Of a DNA stretch of 64,000 nucleotides, positions 10,856 through 21,290 are shown one piece after another (the first letter of the stretch is position 1; every line of letters begins with the position of its first letter). Below the pieces are notes generated by a model. The model was not told the origin of the DNA, searched no databases, and worked only from the letters and a program-made list of their open reading frames with translations. A program made the translations under genes and the position numbers. Origin of the DNA: Ascidia mentula (Eukaryota > Chordata > Ascidiacea > Phlebobranchia > Ascidiidae); contig OX387202.1 in NCBI GenBank assembly GCA_947561715.1, forward strand, positions 3,857,001 to 3,921,000, given 5' to 3'.

Positions 10856-12735
10856 TTTTGTTTTCGAGTTTCTCCCAAGTTACGTATTGAGAACCACAAA
10901 CTCTGTAAACTACCGAAATATAGGCTTGGACTTCCAGTTAAGCAGCTGCAAAATTCTTTGTTTTGTTTGATGCACGATGTTACGCAGCCCACGTGGACAG
11001 GGCTTGCCAGCTGCCAGTGATCGTGACAGAAAGTTTAGTTTTGTTCGGATTCGAAATACGTGCGGTTTTCTGTAACAAAACTTCATGCACGACTCAACGC
11101 ACAATCCACACAATCTAACGAAACAAAACTCACCTGGCAAAGAACAAACAAATATGTGCTGGAGTGTGAGATCTGATTTCCATCTTCTATATTTTTGTTT
11201 ACGCAAGTTGCTCCGTACTTTCACTAAAATGCATGTTTTGGTATTTTCACTGTCATTGTGGTTTGCTGTTTACTTGAAAGATTTATTGTTGCCAATAAAA
11301 ATTCGTGAGATGTAGACCCTGTGCCCTGTCAACAACGATTGACTTTTGATCAGACATTCCAGTTTTAGTTTGCTTAAAACATAGCAGTGCTTCGATTATG
11401 GTCACGTGCGCTGTTTAAATAAACAGAGTTATTGTACATAACAAAACCCAATGTGGTCATGAATAACCATTGTTGTATCACAAAATCCAACAGAAACTAA
11501 ATAATGAGCAAGTATATCATGATGTCATCTCTGTCGCTGTGCACTGGAGAGAAGCAGAAGGTCGAGTTTATGCGGATATAACATCTAAGCTCTACAAACA
11601 TTGTCGCTACACCAAAAACACATGCACAAAATGGGCGTTTTATTTGAAAGGCGGCTCATAGTAGAAAACCTTTGGGCACTCCTGTTGTTTGCTTAATAGC
11701 AAGGCAGTTACAACGAATCAGTTTGTTTGCCCTGTAAAAAGTGTGTGTATGCTTACTGGTTTAAGTGGATTGTAAACTTTGTAAGCTAATGGTCATGTTG
11801 CTGAAAACATTACTTGCTGAAATAAGTCTCGAAATACCAGCAGTGAGAAAAATTGGGCTCGCTTTGCTAAATTAAGTTTCATGTGAATAGTTTCAGTGAT
11901 GTGCAAGCTACTATGACAACAACATGCTGGGCTTAATCTACGCTTAGATGTATAGAAACACGATTACATATGGAAAATTTGTATCACGCATTTGAACAAA
12001 TGAAGTAATCCGTGTTGGTTAAAAAACAGGCACATTTTCTGAAAGTCACATTTTTGTCACTTTTTAATGTGCGAATACTTTTAACAAAACGCATAAATGT
12101 TGTAAGTTATAATACGTGGGAGCTTGAGTTGAGTTCCATGTTCAGTAAATGTATATCTGCGATAAAACCCATTAAGCCCCTTAATGATTTTTCCGCAGTT
12201 AAACAGAAAAGCACTGCGTGTGTTCAGCTCGAAAATGTAAATACTGTATCTACGCTGAAATTGTTTATTGGCGTTGCCTTTTCGGTGTTTCAGTTTTCCT
12301 CTCGCTCATCATAGACAAAGCTAAGCTGACACAAACTGTTACCCAAATAAACTCTGTCCGTGTACAAACGAATCGTAGTAACCCTTGGTAACCCTCGGGT
12401 TTATTCAAAATAACATTATTCAAATAAGAAATAATTGACAGCTGTCCACAGATTGCTTTGTGAAATTTAACATACAATTATATCGATACGGTGAGCGATC
12501 GACAGCCTGCCAGGGGCCTTTGGTAGTTTTTTATTCTTAAATCATATTCAAATAAGACCAAATTATATTTAATAAAATATCTTTGTCGTTAAATATCAAC
12601 ACGTGATGCAAGAACCACTTCAAAAACAATGATTTAGACGAGCTGGAAGGCAAATAAATCGCCTTAAATTTCCTTGTTTGGTTTAAGGAATCTTTTAGTA
12701 GTTATTATAAAAACTATCCACCAATCAATATTGAA
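10856..12735. other. No supportable gene
   Basis: Several frames of 60-105 codons occur on both strands, but none has homology I recognise, splice junctions or duplicated support. The region is AT-rich and shows no clear repeats. Confidence 0.35.
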
Positions 12736-12739
12736 GGAT

Positions 12740-12893
12740 ACGACGAGGCGTTTAGTATGGATTGGATCTTTTCTTACTGTGGCATTAGTCCTGGCGATGA
12801 CGAGCGCCGTTTCTCCACACTGGGCCGAAGATAGATCAACGGGAAATTCTTTTGGATTATTTCGTTACTGCGAAAATAACATCTGTACATATT
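12740..12893 (+). pseudogene. Truncated claudin-like first exon, copy C
   Basis: The frame contains a hydrophobic span, then SAVSPHWAEDRSTGN, then FGLFRYCENNIC. It is closely similar to exon 1 of claudin-like copy B (SPHWAED...GLF...CENNTC). It stops right after the second Cys at TATTGA, and no recognisable second or third exon follows before the minisatellite at 13035. It could be a very short gene fragment with a donor at T|GTACAT, but a relic is more likely. It lies in opposite orientation to copies A and B, as does the PARP relic at 10.7 kb. Confidence 0.5.
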
Positions 12894-13034
12894 GAATACT
12901 ACAATGACTTTCATTTTAGGAATATCACATTCTGCAAGACGAGCCACCCCAGCTAACACACAACGTAGTTTCGACGTTCCCAATGTCGCAATAAGGTCGT
13001 AAACACGTGTCACACTCATATTTTATCAAAGCAA

Positions 13035-13500
13035 ATGTTGAAAAATAGGTTTTAACCAACGTTGAAAAGCAACGTTAAGAAAAACTTTATTTCTACGTTC
13101 TCGATACGTAAAGTGCAACGTAACTGCAACGTTGCCACAAAACGTTGGTAAGTACCATTTTCCGACAGATAAACTACGTCATGGATGACGTAACAAAAAC
13201 GTTGCCTGTCAACGTTGAACAAAACCTATTTACCACTACTTCGCAACGTTGCAAGTAACGTAATACAAACCTTGCCTGTCAACGTTAAAAAAACCTATTT
13301 ACCATTATTTCGCAACGTTGCAAAGTAACGTAATACAAACGTAGTCTGTGTGCGTTAAAGAAATTCCAATATGCCACTGCTTTGCAACGTTAACAACGAC
13401 GTAATCAAAACGTTGTCTGTCTACGTTAGAGAAACACCAATATGCCACTGCTTTGCAACGTTAACAGCGACGTAATCAAAACGTTAGAGAAACAACAACA
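13035..13500. repeat. AACGTT-rich minisatellite, about 60-65 bp period
   Basis: The blocks GCAACGTTGCAAGTAACGTAAT, ACGTTGCCTGTCAACGTT and AAACCTATTTACCA recur about every 60-65 bp, with increasing divergence towards both ends. The palindrome AACGTT occurs many times per unit. No protein frame spans it. Confidence 0.7.
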
Positions 13501-14542
13501 TGTGAAGCTGAAGATGTACCATCCTGTTCCCGTACACTTCTTTCAACTTAATCACATATTGCTGGTACCGAGAAGTTTCGCCAGAATAGTTTGCGCACTT
13601 ACGCCGATACGCAGAGGCCGTACGGTCGTGCCTCTGTGAATTGTGATGATGTACGTCAATATGTTTGTTATTTTTTTCTAATAATATTATGAAATTTTGC
13701 ACACATAAACTACATGTTAAATCGAAACGGCGTGCAGTAATGAATTTTTGTTAAATATTGTCCATTATTCTATAAAATAGTTTGCGCACTAACGCCAATT
13801 CGGGTTTGTGACTATGTACATTACTTTGTAATTATACCTGTTTTTCAATTTTTTATGTTCTACATCGTCTGTCTTCAATTGATGACGTAACTATACCATT
13901 ATTTACCTATTAGCTGTGTTTACCAGCGTTTCCTGCCTTATGGATACAGCCTGTGGTTTGTTAAGTTCAGTAATTTTTATAGGATATGTATAAATATCTT
14001 TTTTCGAAAGAATATATTTTTAGTTGACACAGTAGCAATATGTTTCGAAATGGATCGGAATAGCAAATGTTAACAAGCGTGTGTGGATAAGAAACAAACC
14101 TGCTGAGGTGAGGTAGAAAAATAGTTTGCTTTCATGTCGAAGCAAAGGGCGATACGAAAACATTTGAGTGCGTAAAAACGTAAGCACGGTTAAACTTCTG
14201 GCGACGCAAATCAACCCTTTAAAAAAATAGTTTGGCGCCACCGCCTGTTACTTTTGAGGAAATTGTCGCGAGGCAAGTCTTTCGGAGCGAGCTGGCTATT
14301 TTTTGCTTATCTGTTCAAATTGTTGGTGACTAAGAATCTGGGAACAAAAAATGCATGAGAGTAGGAAAACTTACAAACGTTTTTGGACGATGACATGGAA
14401 TAATGTGTAGTTTCTCATTGATTGGATGTTTTTTAACATTCATGCTTACAGTTTAATTACATTACAGGTTTTGACCAAAGATGTATTTAATAGTAGAGTT
14501 TGTTGAGGAACAAGTGTGGAAGTTATCCATGATTCATGGGTT
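13501..14542. other. No supportable gene
   Basis: AT-rich sequence between the minisatellite and the left arm of the inverted repeat. I see no exon, RNA gene or repeat in it. Confidence 0.35.
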
Positions 14543-15281
14543 TCATTTTGAACAGTGGAAGAGGTGCAAAATTCTTTGCCGCTTCCGACGGGATAGTTAA
14601 TGAGAATCTCGTAAGTTACTCAAATACTACACACAACTTTCAACAAGCTTGTATGGTTTGGTAAAATGAATTGTCACAATTAGGTCGAACGTTTTGCTCA
14701 AGAAATACAAGTGACTGAAGCCAGATTTTTCTATGGCTTCCAAATTGCAATTGAGAATATTCATTTCGAGATGTACTCTCTTTTGATCAATACTTGTGCA
14801 CGAGACAGTCAAGAGAGAGGTATGTAGTTTACATATTTCACATTAACAATATGATAATTTTTCAATGAATGCTGCTCAGTTTTGTGAATTCTTAATAGGC
14901 ATTTTGTTATGTTGACATGTTCTGCAACACCACCATAGTTTTGTAAGCCTAACGTCAATCGTCAACCTTTTATCTCAAAATTACAGTTTGTTTAACCATA
15001 TTTTTACAGTGAGTAACTGTTCAACGCGATCGAAACTATGCCATGTGTTCGCAAGAAGTCTGAGTGGGCCCTCAAATTGATAAATTAATTAGCAACAGTC
15101 AACCTGTGTAGAGCGAGTGATTGCATTCGCTGCGGTGGGAGGCATTGTCTTCAGTGATTCCTTTGCTGCAATATTCTGGCTGAAAAAAACGAGGCCTCAT
15201 GCCTGGTATTACCTTTTCCTATGAACTCATCAGCCGTGATGAGGTTTGTATAAATTGTAAACGCAACCATGTAAAGGGGAC
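14543..15281 (+). pseudogene. Ribonucleotide reductase R2 partial copy (inverted duplicate)
   Basis: The plus strand reads [15 protein letters not shown], then an intron starting GTAAGT, then [12 protein letters not shown] and [12 protein letters not shown]. That includes the metal ligands Glu and His and the radical Tyr of class I R2 (mouse E170, H173, Y177). An exon TMPCVRKKSEWALKLI follows, ending in stops and a frameshift. Next comes [13 protein letters not shown], in which the ligand Glu (mouse E233, normally V-E-G) is Gly. The last piece, [12 protein letters not shown], comes after an extra base in an A-run. The N-terminal and C-terminal exons are absent. Introns are kept, so this is a DNA-level duplicate and not a processed pseudogene. 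It is a near-identical inverted copy of 19041-19767. Confidence 0.75.
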
Positions 15282-15326
15282 ACTTTGGTATAAACTTGCG
15301 CTTAATATTTACATATTGTATTTCAT

Positions 15327-15420
15327 TAACCTCCCCCCCCCCAAAAAAAAAAAGGAAGAAGGCGAAAAAAAAATTTAAAAAGAAAATCTAACTTCCTCTT
15401 TGTTTTCGGGGGGGAGGTTA
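15327..15420. repeat. 94-bp G/C-run foldback
   Basis: It begins TAACCTCCCCCCC and ends GGGGGGGAGGTTA. The arms extend imperfectly through the adjoining A/G-rich and T/C-rich tracts (AAAGGAAG versus CTTCCTCTTT). It may be a miniature foldback element or a hairpin-forming low-complexity site. Confidence 0.55.
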
Positions 15421-15434
15421 CTTGAAATGATCTC

Positions 15435-15990
15435 GATACCTTGATTTTACGTTAGGAACCAGATATTTTGGTCTAGCAAAGTCTTATCCTCGCTTAGGCA
15501 TCGATTTGGTGCCAGCGACATCAACTTATTAAAAAACGTGTCTCAAATTTGTAACTTGTGGCACAACAGACATGAGATGAATGTCACCTAATTTATTGGA
15601 TATATTCGAAAAATTAAGTTTCGCCTGCATGGGCATCTTTGGCTGTACTTACCAGTAAATTATTACACATCCCAAATTAAAACCCAGTTCTAGTTTTTAA
15701 GAGAGTGTCGGTAGTGATCCAGGGTTTGCAAATTGCTGTCGCGGAACGTGCGATCAAAAGTCGCATGTTGTTGCGCGTGTTCACGTTTTAACTGCGTTGC
15801 GCATATGTTTCTTTAACCAACGCTTTTCATTGTTCACCCGAAATTACTGTGAACGATATAATTCTCGGGTGAAGGTCTCAGAAACGTCATCGCCAATAGC
15901 CACGTCAGTTCAGATTTATTGACATACCAGCGGAACAGTAAATGAATAACATTAGTTGGCCGTCAATCGACGCTCTTTTCCCACCTACTT
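15435..15990 (-). mobile_element. Penelope-like RT fragment, decayed copy 1
   Basis: Direct repeat partner of 16560-16935, sharing AAAAAACGTGTCT, CTTGTGGCACAACAGACAT and TTCTTTAACC. In this copy the minus-strand RT-like frame is broken by a frameshift next to the FIDLTI segment, and an extra 90 bp or so is present around 15640-15715. Confidence 0.35.
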
Positions 15991-16559
15991 GTTTTCTATT
16001 TCTTCTTGATTGATACATTTAAAATGGTTTGCTTTTCTGCCGCGTGGGCCTTTTCAACCGCGGGTGCTGTTGGTAAGTATCAGTGTAATAAGTCTCATGT
16101 GCCCTGACATTCTGTAGGATCGCATTCGAAATAATACCGCTTAAACACAAGCGACTTGAATTGACTGATGGTCTATAGTTTTGTCAATTTCGGCCCAAGA
16201 TATTTTCAACATCTCGATCGTTTTGCAGCGAATATATGAACGACATCTCCAGGTTGGGAAGAGAAAGGTGACGCACATATTTTACGCACCGAATGCTCTG
16301 CTGACATTGTTAATCTTAAATGTAACGTTGAGATTCGTTCATACATGGTTCTGATTGCGACGACCACAGCAAAGCATCAAGTGAACCCCACTTGCAACTA
16401 TAACATTGAAACCGTACAATGTGTAAAGCTGTAATGATAAAAACAAAAACAACTCAAGCTCACAGAATGTACATGCGGGCAGTGTTTACCCGCAAGCAAG
16501 GTAAAAGATTATAATACAAGTTCTTTCAGTGAAAGAAGGGAGCAGAAATACATAATACA

Positions 16560-16935
16560 TCGGGATAGGTTGATTTTACGATAGGAACAGCGATTGAGGT
16601 CTATCTTCGCTTGGGTGTCGTCTTGGTTCCAGCGAAATCAACTGATTAAAAAACGTGTCTTAAATTCGTAACTTGTGGCACAACAGACATAAGATTATTG
16701 TCACCTAACTTATTGGATATACTCAAAAAATTAAGTTTCGGTTTTCGATAGTGATCCAGAGTTAGAACATTTCTGTCGCGGATCGTGAGATCAATAAACT
16801 GCATGTTGTGCGCGTGTTCACCATCTAACTGCATTGTATACATTTCTTTAACCCACGCTTTTTATTGTTTCAAACGAAATTAATTTGAACGATCTATTTC
16901 TCAGGTGGAAGACACAGCAACGCCGTCGTCAATAG
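16560..16935 (-). mobile_element. Penelope-like RT fragment, copy 2
   Basis: The minus-strand frame 16843-16646 reads HNMQFIDLTIRDRN followed by LDHYRKPK. This resembles the FLDLxI...YRKPT segment at the end of Penelope-like reverse transcriptases. The piece has no RT catalytic core (no YADD) and no endonuclease. It is adjacent to its direct duplicate at 15435-15990. The assignment rests on this short motif only. Confidence 0.35.
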
Positions 16936-18253
16936 CTACGTCGGTTCAGATTCATCGACTTTGGACAGTCCAACTCAACAAGCATTCTCTTGGTAACAAA
17001 CTTAATGTATTTAAACTCAATTCATCGGGCTATTGTTCCTATCATTAGGAGCAACAGGCATCGGTTAAAATCTCCTGTGACCCAAGGTAAAATGCTTTCT
17101 TTAAGTAAAGTGTTTTCTTGTAAACGTTTTGTTGATTTAGGCATATATAGCACCACTAAACTTGGTTGTTTATGTCGTGTTTTACTGTATTAGTTCAAAA
17201 GAAAACAATATTTTTTTTAATTGATGGCTGCGACATGTCATTGTAATGTTGCGAAACTAGGAAGACAAACTGCATTGATTTAAATTTACACAAAAACAGT
17301 GCAAAACATCATTATAAACTTATAAAGGAAGTAGGTAACTGAATAAAACTCAAACTTGATTTATTACCAGATCAACCTGCCAAAGATTGTTCCTAAACAT
17401 TGCAATGATATATCTTTGCCATTAAATATTTGTTTTGTTTTGTTTTTGTTTCAAATTAACGCCTTGAAACGAAATAAACTATCAAGTTGGTTTTCGACCA
17501 GTCAATGGTTAGACGGAGGTCTGGTTTGTCTCCTCTGATTTTGTGGTGTTTTTACGTAATAGATAAATAAAGACAATTGTAAGCATTTTAGAGAACACTT
17601 AAGAAAATGAAATACAATATGTAAATGATAAGCGCAAGTTTATATCAAAGTGTCGGTTGTGGTTTGGGACAAGGGTCTAGTTTTTTTTTATACAGTTATA
17701 GTTAAATTTACATCAATCACATGCATTGGTTTGGAAAATATGACGTAAAATATTTTTAAAGTAAGTGAATAATCTGTTGTTCCCCCCAGTGGAATGAGGA
17801 AAGATAAAGGCCCAACTTCCTCCTGCACGGAACAATCGTCCTGCTAAGTCGGTGAACAAATAGCATTAATACATTTTTTAGCAATAATGGACGCAGTTTT
17901 TAACAACTACTTTCTTTGCAACCCTTGTGGGACGTTTCTTTTTATAATTAGGTGCATTTTATGTTTTAACCAAAAAAATGGTCAGGCAAGGCGTCCAAAT
18001 AAGACGTTTATTGTCTGTGGGTGTACATTCTGCGTTCAATAGTAAATGTAATAACAATTTCCCGCAGACACCCACGCCTACTGTTTGTAAAACTCGACCT
18101 CAAGTAGCAATTATGCACGAATATGTGGAGAATATTCTTAAAAAATCGGCCATTTCAATTCGAAATTACTGGATTCCCACAAGAAAACCAACAACAATAC
18201 CAGTTATTTTAGTAAGACGAAGGTAGAAATATAATAAATGGCAATGGAAACGG
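16936..18253. other. No supportable gene
   Basis: AT-rich sequence. A plus-strand frame of 82 codons at 17978-18226 has no recognised homology. It is the 3' flank of the R2 pseudogene on the minus strand. Confidence 0.35.
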
Positions 18254-20064
18254 TTAAAAGTCTGCATCTAGTGGAAATTCCATGTCTTCCGCTTTTGCCA
18301 TCACTCCAGCTTTCTGATATTCGCCGATGCGCTTTTCGAAGAAGTTGTTTTTTTCCTTCGAGTAAGATCAACTCATAAAATCGAACGGGTTTTCGGATTT
18401 GTAAACCTAAAACGTACAATTCGGTATTATTCATATATTGCATCACATATTTACAGAAATACATTTTCTTAAGACACAATAGTAAAAACAGGTTAAACAC
18501 AATTTTTGGACAAAAACTCCTGTAAACCAAACAGACGCGTTACAACACTGTGTTGTGTGTTAGTTCGCCTTTCACAAACTACGTTATTTGAGTGGCGTTT
18601 GGCAGAGGTAATATAAAAAAACAGCCATTTACAAAACTATTGTGATGCATGCTTTTCTCCTAAATAAATTTATTTGCAGCAATTATGTACATTACACTTT
18701 GGTGCGGATTTTGGATTCTGTAAGCGTTTTTTTTTGTATGATTAACATTATAGGTTGGAAAGCATGGATGCGGAGCTGCTGTGTATTAGGTAAAACTTGC
18801 CTGTTCAATGCAAACTGCATCTGCGATTATTTTAATTATTTGGGCATGAGATGGTTTGTTAATCAAATGCTTGAACATCAAGCAGGCAAAATCACAATGT
18901 AAGCCCGGTAAGAAACAAAAAAACACGTTTTCAATTATTGAAAAGTTAGCAAAACGACATTTCTCAGAAACATTACAATATGAACACAGAAATAAGGTCA
19001 ACGCCGCATCGGTGGGTATGGGCATTTTCGACCACCACATATCCCCTTTACATGGTTGCCTTTACAATTTATACAAACCTCATCACGGCTGATGAGTTCA
19101 TAGGAAAAGGTAATACCAGGCATGCGGCCTCGTTTTTCTCAGCCAGCAAAGGAATCACTGAAGACAATGCCTTCCACCGCAGCGAATGCAATCACTCGCT
19201 CTACACAGGTTGACTGTTGCTAATTAATTTATCAATTTGAGGGCCCACTCAGACTTCTTGCGAACACATGGCATAGTTTCGATCGCGTTGAACAGTTACT
19301 CACTGTAAAAATATGGTTAAACAAACTGTAATTTTGAGATAAAAGGTTGACGATTGACGTTAGGCTTACAAAACTATGGTGGTGTTGCAGAACATGTCAA
19401 CATAACAAAATGCCTATTAAGAATTCACAAAACTGAGCAACATTCATTGAAAAATTATCATATTGTTAATGTGAAATATGTAAACTACATACCTCTCTCT
19501 TGACTGTCTCGTGCATAAGTATTGATCAAAAGAGAGTACATCTCGAAATGAATATTCTCAATTGCAATTTGAAAGCCATAGAAAAATCTGGCTTCAGTCA
19601 CTTGTATTTCTTGAGCAAAACGTTCGACCTAATTGTAACAATTCATTTTACCAAACCATACAAGCTTGTTGAAAGTTGTGTGTAGTATTTGAGTAACTTA
19701 CGAGATTCTCATTAACTATCCCGTCGGAAGCGGCAAAGAATTTTGCACCTCTTCCACTGTTCAAAAGGAAGCCTCTGCTTTTCTTGTACATTCTCCATAT
19801 GTCATGATATTGAATAGGAAAGATGACAAATCGTCGTGCGTTGTCACGAAGCAATGGCTCAATTTCCCTGTCGCATTACAAAACTATAAACAATATCTAA
19901 ATTGTAGTTATGTTTTAAGTCCGTTTAGTTTTTACTACAGCATAAGATTTACAACAAAAAAAAGTAGCAAGTTTAAGAGTAAACCAACTTACCGTTTCTT
20001 GTTTCAATTCGTTGATTTTGTTGACTTGAACTTCGCAAGGAATATTAGAGTTGCATGCCATCAT
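18254..20064 (-). pseudogene. rrm2-like: Ribonucleotide reductase small subunit R2 pseudogene, near full length
   Basis: From 20064 down: a short N-terminal exon (MMACNSNIP..., donor GTAAGT at 19992); then [20 protein letters not shown]; then [15 protein letters not shown]; then the ENIHFEMYS exon; then KKSEWALKLI, broken; then FAAVEGIVF; then LISRDE; then [14 protein letters not shown] (18900 region); and finally [14 protein letters not shown]...DADF, stop at 18254. R2 holds the di-iron/tyrosyl radical for deoxyribonucleotide synthesis. The segment between MYKK and FFAASDG is mostly deleted, removing the first Asp ligand. A frameshift follows WALKLI and a 10-bp deletion plus stop follows VFSDSFA. 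The acceptor before GLHC is CG instead of AG. A GC donor (CAG|GCAAGT) follows CIEQ, the next exon is unrecognisable, and the FDFM segment has an in-frame TGA. Introns are present, so it arose by DNA duplication. Confidence 0.78.
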
Positions 20065-20089
20065 GTTGGTCTTCATCACGCTATGCAGC

Positions 20090-21290
20090 TACCATGCACT
20101 TACTTGCTGGGAGCTTATTTTTTCACCTACGCTTTTTTAGCTGGTGGATGTTCTTTCGTTGTACTATTACAAGGCGGCATATAACTCTTCCCCTACTCTC
20201 TTTTTAACTGGTTCTTTTACGAAGCTGCATGATAGTCCAGCACGAAACGCATTGTGCGGTGATTCGGCAGGACCAAATAAACATAAATAAAACAGCGCGT
20301 GCTTTCACTATAACCCCACAAACCAATCAACAGTCTGAAAAGCTGCGTGAAAAGCTCCCAGCCTGGTCGAAGAAAAACACTCGCCAAGTGCCCACTCCCG
20401 CTCCGGATTAGGCAGAAAAGAACAACTAACAATTTTCCCACAGCGCCGCGTCAAGACTAGCACAGCGTGTGCTCTGACTTTCATCGTTAAACAATACGCA
20501 GTGTGCACTCTTCTTTGAACGTCCATTTTTAATATCAAGTTTGGTTCGCATGTCGCTGTAATGTTAATTAGAACGCATGCACCTAAAGCTAATTACAACG
20601 CATCCAACTACCCTCTTGTTCGTTTGCGAGCTTTCTTTTTCACCTACCCTGTTTTCGCTGGGGAATTTTTCTTTTGTTGTTTTATTGCGAAGCTAATTAC
20701 AACGCTTCCACCTACCCTGCGATGCGCTTGGGAGTTTCTTTTTTTTTAATTACCCTCTTTTCGCTGGGAACTTTCTTTCCATTATTTAAAAATAAATAAT
20801 ATTATCGCATATTTTTTACCAGTCAAACACTTATTAATGCGAACAAACCTATATCAGCGATACGCGGCCCCCGTGTACCAATTACCCAGCTCCAAATGCA
20901 TTGTGCGGTGCTTCGGATGGAAATAAACCAATCAGAAGCCTGCATGAAAAGGTGTATGAAATGCTCCCAGGCAAATGGAAAGAGCCAAACATCCGCGCCC
21001 GCTCCAGAATATAGAAAAGAGAACAATTAACAATTTTCCCTTTCATACCATCGTACTGCACTCGAGATTAGCAATCGGCCGAAGGTATCAGCACGTAATG
21101 CTCGGTTTAACTTAGTTATAAATATCATCCTTATAAAGTGATTGTCCTTTTTTGGAATGTGATTTTTGTTTTGATCAGAGTCGGCTTCAACTTCCATCGT
21201 TATAAACTGATCGTCCAGCTCGAAAACACAGTGTGAACTCTGTTGAACGTCCAATCAATTCGTTTGGAATACCAAGTTTGAATCGCTCGA
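20090..21290. repeat. Duplicated region upstream of the R2 pseudogene, with CCAAT-like sites
   Basis: GCATTGTGCGGTG, then CCAATCA(A/G), then CTCCCAG, then AACAATTTTCCC and GAACGTCCA recur in the same order at 20248-20530 and 20896-21260. Simpler CTACCCT/CGCTGGGA units lie between them. On the minus strand the two ATTGG boxes would sit about 0.3 and 0.9 kb upstream of the pseudogene start, a promoter-like arrangement. No protein frame is conserved between the copies. Confidence 0.5.

Larger units (their letters stand above)
14543..19767. repeat. Long inverted repeat (arms 14543-15281 and 19041-19767)
   Basis: The two arms of about 0.73 kb are reverse complements with few differences, including a 10-bp deletion in the right arm near 19150. 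They flank about 3.8 kb that contains a small foldback, a Penelope-like duplication and the 3' exons of the right-hand R2 copy. Both arms are segments of the ribonucleotide reductase R2 sequence. Confidence 0.8.

Noticed and set aside
14627..14812. Minus-strand 61-codon frame, also seen at 19500-19685 on the plus strand
   Set aside because: It is antisense to the R2 exon ENIHFEMYS in both arms of the inverted repeat, so its duplication is not independent evidence of coding.
16024..16073. Possible first exon (MVCFSAAWAFSTAGAV then GTAAGT) on the plus strand
   Set aside because: A good donor follows, but no downstream exon continues the frame. The region is flanked by repeats, so support is insufficient.
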